A stretch of 64,000 nt of DNA from Lineus longissimus (taxonomy: Eukaryota > Nemertea > Pilidiophora > Heteronemertea > Lineidae), in contig NC_088321.1 in assembly GCF_910592395.1 (NCBI RefSeq), forward strand, positions 13,268,001 through 13,332,000, in the 5' to 3' direction. This document shows positions 9,960 to 20,808 of the stretch, piece after piece. The notes under the pieces were generated by a model, which saw only the letters and a program-made list of their open reading frames with translations, made no database searches and was not told the origin of the DNA. The translations under genes were made by a program, and so were the position numbers. Within the stretch, counting starts at the first letter, position 1; each line of letters opens with the position of its first letter.

Positions 9960-10147
9960 TCGTTGTATTCACTCAAGCTTTTACACAATGTATTAATCTC
10001 ATGGTCTGTTTCCATACATACACGAACATGCTAAAAACCCAATAAAAAAGAGGAAACGAAACTCTCCATACACATGAGTCTAAGACTGCTCGCCTTTTTG
10101 AATCATCGATATTTAACAGGAGAATACAACAGTTATATTCTCTTGAC

Positions 10148-12109
10148 CTAATCTGTATTTTCACACAACATTTCTGCCCAGCGATCAAACACTGCAATGT
10201 ATTCATCAATCTTGGACATATCAATATCATGTGCACAACTGGAGTTTTCCTGCTCTACCCTAACATGCAATGCTTGAGACATGTCATCCCCCAGATCTAT
10301 AGGAGATGTGGCAATTGGCTCACTTTTGACATTTGCCCCCTCTTTAGGAAATGCGTCAAATGGCTCACCATTAATATTTGACTGCTTAGAAGCAGACATG
10401 TTACCTAACATATCACACGGTCTCACCTCCTCTATGATATAACCCTGCTCTTGTAAAGACATGTCACACTGCTCACTTTTGACATTGGTCTGTTCTATAG
10501 GAGATGTGTCACCTGGCTCACTTTTGACATTGGACTGTTCTATAGAAGTTGTGTTACATGGCTCACTTTTGACATTGGTCTGTTCTATAGGAGATGTGTT
10601 ACATGGCTTACTTTTGACATTGGTCTGTTCTATAGGAGATGTGTTACATGGCTCACTTTTGACATTAGACTGTTCTATAGGAGATGTGTTACATGGCGCA
10701 CTTTTGACATTAGACTGTTCTATAGGAGATGTGTTACATGGCAGGTTGAAGGCCCCACTGTTGACATTTCTCTCCTCTGTAACATGAACAGCACGTATGT
10801 CTAGTTCAGCCCTGGACTGCCCTGTAGCAGACGTGTGAGCTGGTTCATCACTTCCATCAGACTGGTCCGCAGCAAACATGTCAATGAGTTCACTTTTAAC
10901 GTTTCCAAGCTGATTAGAATGATGATCAATCAAATCTCGTTTCACACCCAGCCGCAAAACTTGATAATCTTCACTTTTGGCAGTACCCAGACCAACAGTT
11001 TCATTCCCATCGATAACAGTCATTTTTGCAGCAGCATCCTTGATATCCATGTCCAAACACCCGACTGCAGCAGGCAACTTTGATACTTCACTCTCAGGCT
11101 CTCTGCTGATCAAACATTCATTCGTCGCAGAACATGCAGGGACTTGGTTTTGTCCATTTGGAGAATTATTGCTATTTGAAGGACCAGTTAATACTACTGC
11201 ATCTTCTCCCACATCAGTTTGCTCACAACGAGACCTTGAACGAGAACTTTTCATAGCTTTGCCACTTTTTGACTTTAACCGTTTATCCTTGCCGGGACTT
11301 GCATCAGACACCTTGCGAGTATTACGAGAAGTATCATTGTGGCTGCGCTTATGTTTTTGTAAGCCAGACTCACTCTTTAAGGTTTTATGACAATATTTAC
11401 AGTTGAAGCTGAGTTGTAATGGTTTGTCTCCTGCATGAATATGACTATGACTGACAAGAGCCCGCTTTGAGAAAAATGATTTCTCACATTGTACACATCT
11501 GAACGGTTTTTCTCCAGTGTGAATATGCTCATGAATGAATAGATGTATCTTCTGTAGAAATGATTTATAACAATATTTGCATTGGAATGGTTTTTCTCCT
11601 GTGTGGATACGCTCATGAGTCAATCGATGTCCCTTCTGTGAAAATGATTTCTCACAATATTTACATTGGAATGGTTTTTCTCCAGTGTGAATACGCTCAT
11701 GAGTCACTAGATATCCTTTATGTGAAAACGATTTCTCACAATACTTGCACTGGAATGGTTTTTCTTCAGTGTGAATACGCTCATGAATGAATAGATATCC
11801 CTTCTGTGGAAATAATTTATAACAATATTTGCATTGGAATGGTTTTTCTCCTGTGTGGATACGCTCATGAGTCAATCGATGTCTCTTCTGTGAAAATGAT
11901 TTCTCACAATATTTGCACTGGAATGGTTTTTCTCCAGTGTGAATACGTCCATGAGCCAATAGATTTCCCTTCTGTGGAAATGATTTATCACAAAATTTGC
12001 ACTGGAATGGTTTTTCTCCTGTATGAATGCGAATATGTCTGACAAGACCTTGCTTCGTCGAAAATGATTTCTCACATTGTACACAAGTGATGGATGATTT
12101 TGGCGCCAT
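10148..12109 (-). CDS. C3: 9-finger C2H2 zinc-finger protein, short-module tail
   Basis: This encodes 653 residues, the smallest intact copy, starting MAPKSSITC. Nine fingers span residues 7-260. Their order matches C10 with C10 fingers 2-4 removed, an in-frame loss of three 84-bp units. Fingers 3 and 6 have Arg where the core helix leucine normally sits (GHRLTH type). Finger 4 has the linker TEEKP. A basic segment lies at about 272-290. The tail (about 456-546) has six 15-residue units, one with VKSA and one with VKSK, then a single YIIEEV module. The C-terminus is the third tail class (SSCAHDIDMSK), shared only with C10. About six psi-K-x-E sites remain. Role inferred as sequence-specific DNA binding. 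Confidence 0.92.
   Translation of the reverse strand: MAPKSSITCVQCEKSFSTKQGLVRHIRIHTGEKPFQCKFCDKSFPQKGNLLAHGRIHTGEKPFQCKYCEKSFSQKRHRLTHERIHTGEKPFQCKYCYKLFPQKGYLFIHERIHTEEKPFQCKYCEKSFSHKGYLVTHERIHTGEKPFQCKYCEKSFSQKGHRLTHERIHTGEKPFQCKYCYKSFLQKIHLFIHEHIHTGEKPFRCVQCEKSFFSKRALVSHSHIHAGDKPLQLSFNCKYCHKTLKSESGLQKHKRSHNDTSRNTRKVSDASPGKDKRLKSKSGKAMKSSRSRSRCEQTDVGEDAVVLTGPSNSNNSPNGQNQVPACSATNECLISREPESEVSKLPAAVGCLDMDIKDAAAKMTVIDGNETVGLGTAKSEDYQVLRLGVKRDLIDHHSNQLGNVKSELIDMFAADQSDGSDEPAHTSATGQSRAELDIRAVHVTEERNVNSGAFNLPCNTSPIEQSNVKSAPCNTSPIEQSNVKSEPCNTSPIEQTNVKSKPCNTSPIEQTNVKSEPCNTTSIEQSNVKSEPGDTSPIEQTNVKSEQCDMSLQEQGYIIEEVRPCDMLGNMSASKQSNINGEPFDAFPKEGANVKSEPIATSPIDLGDDMSQALHVRVEQENSSCAHDIDMSKIDEYIAVFDRWAEMLCENTD
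10472..10741. repeat. Coding 45-bp minisatellite, 6 units (C3 tail)
   Basis: Six units, more diverged than in C2: one reads CNTTSIEQ and one PGDTSPIEQ. The lysine motif varies (VKSA, VKSK, VKSE). Confidence 0.93.
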
Positions 12110-12399
12110 CCTAGTGCTCAAAGGTGCACAATAATTAGGCCAATACAAAGTCCTCTTCTTTGAACCATAATATAGATCTCGCACTCCGTCAATCACCTTC
12201 TTTGCCCATTAAAAAAATATTGCGCTACTCGATCATCTGTCCAACCAACTGGGGTCGTCCATCAAGGTCACAGAGATTGTACAGTACATCTGCTAATTTC
12301 ATGTGTTTCGCACGATTCGTTTTTTTTGTGCTTTCAACAAATCAATTTTCCGCTGCTGTTTTGGTAGTAATTTATCATCAGTGACCTCTGCCACGAAAC
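12110..12399 (-). other. C3 5' leader with splice-acceptor-like boundary
   Basis: The acceptor TTTTTATTTGCAG is followed by GTTTCGTGG. The AEVTDDKLLPKQ frame is shifted at an A8 run and ends within about 35 codons. The other frame is closed by a TGA in GACAGATGATCG. The in-frame extension before the ATG is about 29 codons without an upstream ATG. Confidence 0.45.
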
Positions 12400-12660
12400 C
12401 TGCAAATAAAAAGGATGAGAGAAAGGTACAAAATTTGTTGAATTGTTTAATGAAAGCCAAAATACTTCTAACAGATTGCGTTTACATCTTTTTACAAGAT
12501 AACCACGAACCAGGTTTCAAACCCTAATCATATGAATTTTGGATGAACGCTACAATAGCAACCGGCATCATTTTGGGTTTTTGACCGGGCACGAAATCCA
12601 CCATTTGGATTAATTTGATAAAATGATATTAGAATTAATGATATACATGTATAAAGTAGA

Positions 12661-12803
12661 ACCTCTCTATTAAGGACACCCTGGGGATTGATAAGTGCTG
12701 TACCTAATCATGTGACTAGAGAGGTGCCTGATTAGACACAGGTCTAATTGAATTTGGGACCAAAACTAGTGTCCTTCATACAGTGGTTGTCCCCAAGAGA
12801 GGT
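12661..12803. mobile_element. MITE-like palindromic element in S3
   Basis: Short form: the GGTAACAACC centre is missing and the right half reads GTCCCCAAGAGAGGT. The terminal ACCTCTCT/AGAGAGGT pairing is kept. Confidence 0.5.
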
Positions 12804-15057
12804 ATTCGATATCAAGGGAGGATCCACTACATATGATTTCCTTCCGCCCGAGATAAACGAATCTACGCAGATGGAGGACTTCACCAGATTCTTAAAAAGG
12901 TGGGAATCAGATTATGAGCAGTTTCACCACGTGGGAATTAGACTATGAAAGATCAATATCAGTGTCAGGGGGTAGGGATCAGATTATAAATGATGTCAGC
13001 ATGCAAGAATCGGGAAATGATAGAATAAGCAGGGGGCGGGGATTAGATTATGAATAGTGTCAGCATTTGAGAATTAGATTATGAATGGTGTTATGGTGCA
13101 GGAATCAGATTATGAATGGTGTCAGGGAGTGGGAATCAGATCAACACCTGCAACGATTATGAAAGGGTTACACTAAATGCTAATAATTTGAAATATGTAA
13201 TTGGATTTGAAAATTTCCCATTGCGTAAATACACACTGAATAAAAGTGCCTGTAACTACCGTTGTCAAGACAGCTATCCAAAAACTTAATTCGTATGCAT
13301 AAATACTACCATATGGCCTTGTGTATAACTGCATTTTCATTTTCCTTGACCACCAGTTAAAGAATGCATTAGACCTTTAAAAAAGAGTCTCAGCTGGTTG
13401 AGATTATCCTTTGCATCGTTCTATGCCATTAAACTTTTAAAGGGATACACCATTCGTGTTCAATATATTTACTGGTGATACAGGAAAATAGAAATAGAAA
13501 ATGGATATAGTAATGCAATTATAATGCAGGCCAATGGTCAGATGTCTGACATTGTTTGAAATTTCACAAGCGTTTACGGTAGATATAGAAGATAACTGCG
13601 GTGTGCGCGCCGTGTTCAGATATACATGTAGTATTCTCATTCATGCAAAACAGTTCAGTTGAGTTGAAGCTTTATAGGCTTGTGACTCTAGGTTACAGAT
13701 AGGTTGAAGTTTTGAGAAATCTTTTGAGATGACTTAGTATAGTAGTAATCGTTGTTGCAAATGTGACAACCGAGATTGCACAATGGAGGCCTACGGTACT
13801 GGAATGCCTTCTATTCTTTTACGGCAGTGGTGGGTGTTTGTTAGTCGATGGGGGGGGGGGGGGCATGACCGGGGGGGGATTTCAACGTTGTAAAACCTCA
13901 GTCAAAGTGATAGTGCAGCAGGTAAACATGCCATGCATATGTGCAAAGCAATCTTCTGATCGTGGTACGCCTCCTGTTCCTCTAGTCAAATGCCAATCAA
14001 AAACCAGGAATATTGTAATTTTTCAGGGACACCCGGTAGCCAAGTTTACAATATGCACCACACTAGTCTCTAGTTATTACGGCTGATATAGCATATGTAT
14101 AGATAAACGATGGAATTATGAGGTTACCAAAAGGATGAGTGATACACGGAGTAGCGTCTTTATTATCTCCTACGCTGATCTTTATGTTTTATCGCTGCGA
14201 AATTGGCACATTTTATCAAAATTGGAAACAATAATAGGATTTCATCATATCGCAGTTGAGTAATTGGTTCACAGATGGCACTTTGGGATTACCGTAAGGG
14301 TTTTGGAAAGTGATGAAGCGGTCGATCTGAGTCTTGCCAGCCAAGACACTTTACTGTTTTTTCTTCGGGACACACTAGCTCACATTTCAAGCAATAATCG
14401 CGCATTAATATCAAGTGATATTTTGACTCAGAGAGGGGCCTTTGGAGGGGTCAGGAGCAAGCCATTACAGCCTACTGAAGTGAATTGCTGCCTCACAAGG
14501 TGTGCAAAGGAGCAAGCCACTGACTGCCTCACACTCACAGTGTGGTATTGGAGGGGTCACTTTCAGGTGCAAGACACTGCGGCCGCCATCTAGTGTGTCC
14601 TATGGGAAGGGTGGTTCCTTGTGGTCAGAAGAAAGCCACTGGCTGTCTTCTAGTGTGTCCTTTGGAGGTGGAAGGAGCAAACCGCTTGCTTAACGATTGT
14701 GGCTCATTGGGGGTCAAGAGAAAGTCACTCCTGGAGGAGTGGATCGACGGAGGAGCAAACCACTTGCTGCCTTCTGAAATGCCTTTCGAAGGGGTCAGGA
14801 GCTAGCCTCTTGTTGGGTGTCCTATATGAAGGAGCTAAGGAGCTAAACACTTGCTGTATTACAGAGTGTCCTTTGAGCGGGCAGGTTACAAATTGCCCTT
14901 CGGACACGGTCAAGACAAGTGACTTGGTTGTCTTGTTTGTAGATCATCAATACAAAATTCCTTGTATGGAAATCCATCTCATTCCAGACTATTTACCGGT
15001 ACAAATTGTTTATGGAGAAGGCTGACAAGAAATGAATACAGCCATAGTTTAGTTCTT

Positions 15058-15068
15058 TTTATTTTATT
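15058..15068 (-). promoter_or_regulatory. Polyadenylation signal of C4
   Basis: Two overlapping AATAAA hexamers (AATAAAATAAA, minus strand), about 185 bases past the stop. Confidence 0.5.
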
Positions 15069-15251
15069 GTATTCACTCAAGCTTTTACACAATGTATTAA
15101 TCTCATGGTCTGTTTCCATACATACACGGACATGCTAAAAACCCAATAAAAAAGAGGAAACCAAACTCTCCATACACATGAGACTAAGTCTGGTCGCCTT
15201 CTTGAATCATCGATATTTAACAGGAGAATACAACAGTTAAATTCTCTTCAC

Positions 15252-17672
15252 CTAATCTGTATTTTCACACAACATTTCTGCCCAGCGATCAAACACTGCA
15301 ATGTATTCATCAATCTTGGACATATCGACCTGTGCACCACTGGAGTTTTCCTGCTCTACCCTAACATGCTCTGCTTGAGACATGTCATCCCCCTGATCTA
15401 TTGGAGATGTGGCACTTGTTCCACTTTTAATATTGGCGAACTCTACAGGAGAAATGTCACATGGTTCGCTTTTGACATCAACCTGCTCAATAGGAGACAA
15501 GTTATCTGGCTCACCTATCACCTTGGCCTGTTCGAAAGGACACATGTCACCTGGTTCACCTTTGACATTGGCCTTATCTGTAGGATATATGTCACATGGT
15601 CCAACTACCTGTATGATATATCCCTGCTCTTGAAGAGACAAGTCATATTGCTCACTTTTTACATTGACCTGGTCTGTAGGAGATGTGTCACATGGCTCAC
15701 TTTTGACATTGGCCCCCTCTTTAGGAAATGCGTAAAACGGCTCACCTTTGACATCTGCCTGCTTAACAGGAGACATGTTACCTGACATTTCACACGGTCT
15801 CACTACCTCTATGATATAACCCTGCTCTTGAAGAGACGTGTCACACTGCTTACTTTTTACATTGACCTGATCTGTAGGAGATGTGTCACATGGCTCACTT
15901 TTGACATTGGCCCCCTCTTCAGGAAATGCGTCAAACGGCTCAACTTTGACACTCGCCTGCTTAGAAGGAGACATGTTCCATAACATATCACACGGTCTCA
16001 CTACCTCTATGATATAACCCTGCTCTTGAAGAGACATGTCACACTGTTCAGTTTTAACATTGGCCTGTTCTATAGGAGTTGTGTTACATGGCTCACTTTT
16101 GACATTGTTCTGTTCTTTAGGAGATGTGTTATGTGGCAGGTTGAAGGCCGCACTGTTGACATTTCTCTCCTCTGTAACATGAACAGAACGCATGTCTAGT
16201 TCAACCCTGGACTGCCCTGTAGCAGATGTGAGGGCTGGTTCAACACTTTCATCAGACTGGTCGGCAGCAAACATGTGAATGGGTTCATTTTTAACATTTC
16301 CAAGCTGATTAGAACGATGATCAATCAAATCTCGTTTCACACCCAGCCGCAAAACTTGATAATCTACACTTTTGGCAGTACCCAGACCAACAGTTTCATT
16401 CCCATCGATAACAGTCATTTTTGCAGCAGCATCCTTTATATCCATGTCTGAACACCCGACTGCAGCAGGCAACTTTGATACTTCACTCTCAGGCTCTCTG
16501 CTGATCAAACATTCATTCGTCGCAGAACATGCAGGGACTGGGTTTTGTCCATTTGGAGAATTATTGCTATTTGAAGGACCAGTTAATATTACTGCATCTT
16601 CTCCGACATCAGTTTGCTCACAACGAGACCTTGAACGAGAACTTTTCATAGCTTTGCCACTTTTTGACTTTAACCGTTGATCCTTGCGGGGACTTGCATC
16701 AGACACCTTGCGAGTATTACGAGAAGTATCATTGTGGCTGCGCTTATGTTTTTGTAAGCCAGACTCACTCTTAAGGGTTTTATGACAATATTTACAGTTG
16801 AAGCTGAGTTGGAATGGTTCGTCTCCTGCATGAACATGACTATGACTGACAAGAGCTTGCTTTGAGAAAAATGATTTCTCACATTGTACACATCTGAACG
16901 GTTTTTCTCCAGTGTGAATACGCTCATGAGTCAATAGATGACCATTCTGTGGAAATGATTTCTCACAATATTTGCACTGGAATGGTTTTTCTCCAGTGTG
17001 AATACGCTCATGAGTCACTAGATATCCTTTATGTGAAAACGATTTCTCACAATACTTGCACTGGAATGGTTTTTCTCCAGTGTGAATACGCTCATGAATG
17101 AATAGATATCCCTTCTGTGGAAATGATTTATAACAATATTTGCATTGGAATGGTTTTTCTCCTGTGTGGATACGCTCATGAGTCAATCGATGTCCCTTCT
17201 GTGAAAATGATTTCTCACAATATTTGCACTGGAATGGTTTTTTTCCAGTGTGAATACGTCCATGAATCAATAGATTTCCCTTCTGTGGAAATGATTTATC
17301 ACAAAATTTGCACTGGAATGGTTTTTCTCCTGTGTGGATACGCTCATGAGTCAATCGATGTCCCTTCCGTGAAAATGATTTCTCACAATACTTGCACTGG
17401 AATGGTTTTTCTCCAGTGTGAATACGTTCATGAGTCAACTGATTCTTCTTACATGAAAATGATTTCTCACAATATTTGCATTGGAATGGTTTTTCTCCAG
17501 TGTGAATACTTTCATGAGTCAACTGATTCCTCTTACGTGAAAATGATTTCTCACAATATTGGCATTGGAATGGTTTTTCTCCTGTATGAATGCGAATATG
17601 TCTGACAAGACCTTGCTTCGTCGAAAATGATTTCTCACATTGTACACAAGTGATGGATGATTTTGGCGCCAT
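15252..17672 (-). CDS. C4: 11-finger C2H2 zinc-finger protein
   Basis: This encodes 806 residues from MAPKSSITC. Eleven fingers span residues 7-312 and alternate CEKSF and CYKSF/CDKSF types as in C10. Fingers 2, 3, 4 and 6 have Gln or Arg at the core helix leucine position (NQLTH, GHRLTH). A basic segment lies at about 327-344, with RKDQR where relatives have GKDKR. The tail has two 15-residue units, the first altered (HNTSPKEQNNVKSE), then three 66-residue modules and the block PDNLSPIEQVDVKSE. About ten psi-K-x-E sites are present. The tail is class A (ending SSGAQVDMSK). The leader stays open in frame for 54 codons upstream of the ATG but contains no better start. The whole tail from PCNTTPIEQ onward is shared with C9. 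Confidence 0.92.
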   Translation of the reverse strand: MAPKSSITCVQCEKSFSTKQGLVRHIRIHTGEKPFQCQYCEKSFSRKRNQLTHESIHTGEKPFQCKYCEKSFSCKKNQLTHERIHTGEKPFQCKYCEKSFSRKGHRLTHERIHTGEKPFQCKFCDKSFPQKGNLLIHGRIHTGKKPFQCKYCEKSFSQKGHRLTHERIHTGEKPFQCKYCYKSFPQKGYLFIHERIHTGEKPFQCKYCEKSFSHKGYLVTHERIHTGEKPFQCKYCEKSFPQNGHLLTHERIHTGEKPFRCVQCEKSFFSKQALVSHSHVHAGDEPFQLSFNCKYCHKTLKSESGLQKHKRSHNDTSRNTRKVSDASPRKDQRLKSKSGKAMKSSRSRSRCEQTDVGEDAVILTGPSNSNNSPNGQNPVPACSATNECLISREPESEVSKLPAAVGCSDMDIKDAAAKMTVIDGNETVGLGTAKSVDYQVLRLGVKRDLIDHRSNQLGNVKNEPIHMFAADQSDESVEPALTSATGQSRVELDMRSVHVTEERNVNSAAFNLPHNTSPKEQNNVKSEPCNTTPIEQANVKTEQCDMSLQEQGYIIEVVRPCDMLWNMSPSKQASVKVEPFDAFPEEGANVKSEPCDTSPTDQVNVKSKQCDTSLQEQGYIIEVVRPCEMSGNMSPVKQADVKGEPFYAFPKEGANVKSEPCDTSPTDQVNVKSEQYDLSLQEQGYIIQVVGPCDIYPTDKANVKGEPGDMCPFEQAKVIGEPDNLSPIEQVDVKSEPCDISPVEFANIKSGTSATSPIDQGDDMSQAEHVRVEQENSSGAQVDMSKIDEYIAVFDRWAEMLCENTD

Positions 17673-17962
17673 CCTAGTGCTCAAAGGTGCACAATAATTA
17701 GGCCAATACAAAGTCCTCTTCTTTGAACCATAACATAGATCTCGCACTCCGTCAATCACCTTCTTTGCCCAATAAAAAAATATTGCGCTACTCGACCATC
17801 TGTCCAACCAACTGGGGTCGTCCATCAAGGTCACAGAGATTGTACAGTATATCTGCTAATTTCATGTGTTTCGCACGATTCGTTTTTTTTGTGCTTTCAA
17901 CAAATCGATTTTCCACTCCTGTTTTGGTAGTAATTTATCATCAGTGATCTCTGCCACGAAAC
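17673..17962 (-). other. C4 5' leader, open in frame with the CDS for 54 codons
   Basis: Acceptor TTTGCAG/GTTTCG. A TGA present in C3 is TGG here, so the frame reads DDPSWLDRWSSSAIFFYW then AKKVIDGVRDLCYGS into the CDS. The first part looks unlike the C11 version (VGRTDDRVAEYFEWAKK), which suggests the opening is accidental. An in-frame ATG lies in VTLMDD at about 17823-17825, so a 51-residue N-terminal extension is possible. Confidence 0.4.
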
Positions 17963-18223
17963 CTGCAAATAAAAAGGATGAGAGAAAGGTACAAAATTTG
18001 TTGAATTGTTTAATGAAAGCCAAAATACTTCTAACAGATTGCGTTTACCTCTTTTTACAAGATAACCACGAACCAGGTTTCAAACCCTAATCATATGAAT
18101 TTTGGATGAATGCTACAATAGCTACCGGCATCATTTTGGGTTTTTGATCGGGCACGAAATCCACCATTTGGATTAATTTGATAAAATGATATTAGAATTA
18201 ATGATATACATGTATAAAGTAGA

Positions 18224-18366
18224 ACCTCTCTATTAAGGACACCCTCGGGATTGATAAGTGCTGTACCTAATCATGTGACTAGAGAGGTGCCTGATTAGAC
18301 ACAGGTCTAATTGAATTTGGGACCAAAACTAGTGTCCTTCATACAGTGGTTGTCCCCAAGAGAGGT
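18224..18366. mobile_element. MITE-like palindromic element in S4
   Basis: Short form as in S3, with TATTAAGGACACC at the left and GTCCCCAAGAGAGGT at the right. Confidence 0.5.
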
Positions 18367-20614
18367 ATTCGATATCAAGGGAGGATCCACTACATATGAT
18401 TTCCTTCCGCCCGAGATAAACGAATCTACGCAGATGGAGGACTTCACCAGATTCTTAAAAAGGTGGGAATCAGATTATGAGCAGTTTCACCACGTGGGAA
18501 TTAGACTATGAAAGATCAATATCAGTGTCAGGGGGTAGGGATCAGATTATAAATGATGTCAGCATGCAAGAATCGGGAAATGATAGAATAAGCAGGGGGC
18601 GGGGATTAGATTATGAATAGTGTCAGCATTTGAGAATTAGATTATGAATGGTGTTATGGTGCAGGAATCAGATTATGAATGGTGTCAGGGAGTGGGAATC
18701 AGATCAACACCTGCAACGATTATGAAAGGGTTACACTAAATGCTAATAATTTGAAATATGTAATTGGATTTGAAATTTCCCATTGCGTAAATACACACTG
18801 AATAAAAGTGCCTGTAACTACCGTTGTCAAGACAGCTATCCAAAAACTTAATTCGTATGCATAAATACTACCATATGGCCTTGTGTATAACTGCATTTTC
18901 ATTTTCCTTGACCACCAGTTAAAGAATGCATTATACCTTTCAAAAACACTCTCAGCTGGTTGAGATTATCCGTTGCCTCGTTCTATGCCATTAAACTTTT
19001 AAAGGGATACACCATTCGTGTTCAATATATTTACTGGTGATACAGGAAAATAGAAATAGAAAATGGATATAGTAATGCAATTATAATGCAGGCCAATGGT
19101 CAGATGTCTGACATTGTTTGAAATTTCACAAGCGTTTACGGTAGATATAGAAGATAACTGCGGTGTGCGCGCCGTGTTCAGATATACATGTAGTATTCTC
19201 ATTCATGCAAAACAGTTCAGTTGAGTTGAAGCTTTATAGGCTTGTGACTCTAGTTTACAGATAGGTTGAAGTTTTGAGAAATCTTTTGAGATGACTTAGT
19301 ATAGTAGTAATCGTTGTTGCAAATGTGACAACCGAGATTGCACAATGGAGGCCTACGGTACTGGAATGCCTTCTATTCTTTTACGTATTTTATCAGTGGT
19401 GGGTGTTTGTTAGTCGATGGGTGACCGTGGGAGGATTTCAACGTTGTAAAACCTCAGTCAAAGTGATAGTGCAGCAGGTAAACATGCCATGCATATGTGC
19501 AAAGCAATCTTCTGATCGTGAAATACGCCTCCTGTTCCTCTAGTCAAATGCCAATCAAAAACCAGGAATATTGTAATTTTTCAGGGACACCCGGTAGCCA
19601 AGTTTACAATATGCACCACACTTGCCTCTAGTTATTACGGCTGATATAGCATATATATAGATAAACGATGGAATTATGAGGTTACCAAAAGGATGAGTGA
19701 TACACGGAGTAGCGTCTTTATTATCTCCTACGCTGATCTTTATGTTTTATCGCTGCGAAATTGGCACATTTTATCAAAATTGGAAACAATAATAGGATTT
19801 CATCATATCGCAGTTGAGTAATTGGTTCACAGACGGCACTTTGGGATTACCGTAAGGGTTTTGGAAAGTGATGAAGCGGTCGATCTGAGTCTTGCCAGCC
19901 AAGACACTTTACTGTTTTTTCTTCGGGACACACTAGCTCACATTTCAAGCAATAATCGCGCATTAATATCAAGTGATATTTTGACTCAGAGAGGGGCCTT
20001 TGGAGGGGTCAGGAGCAAGCCATTACAGCCTACTGAAGTGAATTGCTGCCTCACAAGGTGTGCAAAGGAGCAAGCCACTGACTGCCTCACACTCACAGTG
20101 TGGTATTGGAGGGGTCACTTTCAGGTGCAAGACACTGCGGCCGCCATCTCGTGTGTCCTATGGAAGGGTGGTTCCTTGTGGTCAAGAGAAAGCCACTGGC
20201 TGTCTTCTAGTGTGTGCTTTGGAGGTGGAAGGAGCAAACGGCTTGCTTAACGATTGTGGCTCATTGGGGGTCAAGAGAAAGTCACTCCTGGAGGAGTGGA
20301 TCGACGGAGGAGCAAACCACTTGCTGCCTTCTGAAATGCCTTTCGAAGGGGTCAGGAGCTAGCCTCTTGTTGGGTGTCCTATATGAAGGAGCTAAGGAGC
20401 TAAACACTTGCTGTATTACAGAGTGTCCTTTGAGCGGGCAGGTTACAAATTGCCCTTCGGACACGGTCAAGACAAGTGACTTGGTTGTCTTGTTTGTAGA
20501 TCATCAATACAAAATTCCTTGTATGGAAATCCATCTCATTTCAGACTATTTACCGGTACAAATTGTTTATGGAGAAGGCTGACAAGAAATGAATACAGCC
20601 ATAGTTTAGTTCTT

Positions 20615-20625
20615 TTTATTTTATT
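20615..20625 (-). promoter_or_regulatory. Polyadenylation signal of C5
   Basis: Overlapping AATAAA pair on the minus strand, about 185 bases past the stop. Confidence 0.5.
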
Positions 20626-20808
20626 GTATTCACTCAAGCTTTTACACAATGTATTAATCTCATGGTCTGTTTCCATACATACACGGACATGCTAAAAACT
20701 CAATAAAAAAGAGGAAACCAAACTCTCCATACACATGAGACTAAGTCTGGTCGCCTTCTTGAATCATCGATATTTAACAGGAGAATACAACAGTTAAATT
20801 CGCTTCAC

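Larger units (their letters stand above)
7280..10147. other. Spacer S2 between C2 and C3 (long 3'-flank type)
   Basis: The left two thirds are the AAGTGTCAGTACTTGCTG class; the right third is the long class. The MITE-like element is at 7545-7702, GGGAATCAG repeats at about 7803-8015, a poly-G run at 8732-8749, and the long degenerate GGAGGGGTCAGGAGCAAGCC block at about 9335-9830. It is nearly the same as S9. No gene is supported. Confidence 0.8.
12400..15251. other. Spacer S3 between C3 and C4 (long 3'-flank type)
   Basis: Class-2 left part (GTGCCTGTAACTACCG). The MITE-like element is the shorter form (12661-12803). GGGAATCAG repeats at about 12898-13142 have one extra unit (GGTGTTATGGTGCAGG). 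Poly-G runs are at 13850-13863 and 13871-13878, with a short deletion just before them. The long degenerate repeat block is at about 14437-14935. No gene is supported. Confidence 0.8.
17963..20808. other. Spacer S4 between C4 and C5 (long 3'-flank type)
   Basis: Class-2 left part, MITE-like element at 18224-18366, GGGAATCAG repeats at about 18462-18705. This is the only spacer whose poly-G run is absent (CGATGGGTGACCGTGGG near 19416). The long degenerate repeat block is at about 19995-20480. No gene is supported. Confidence 0.8.

Noticed and set aside
17117-17605. Plus-strand open frames over finger arrays (for example 162 residues)
   Set aside because: The 84-bp finger period and conserved codons keep the antisense frame open. 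They end where the fingers end.
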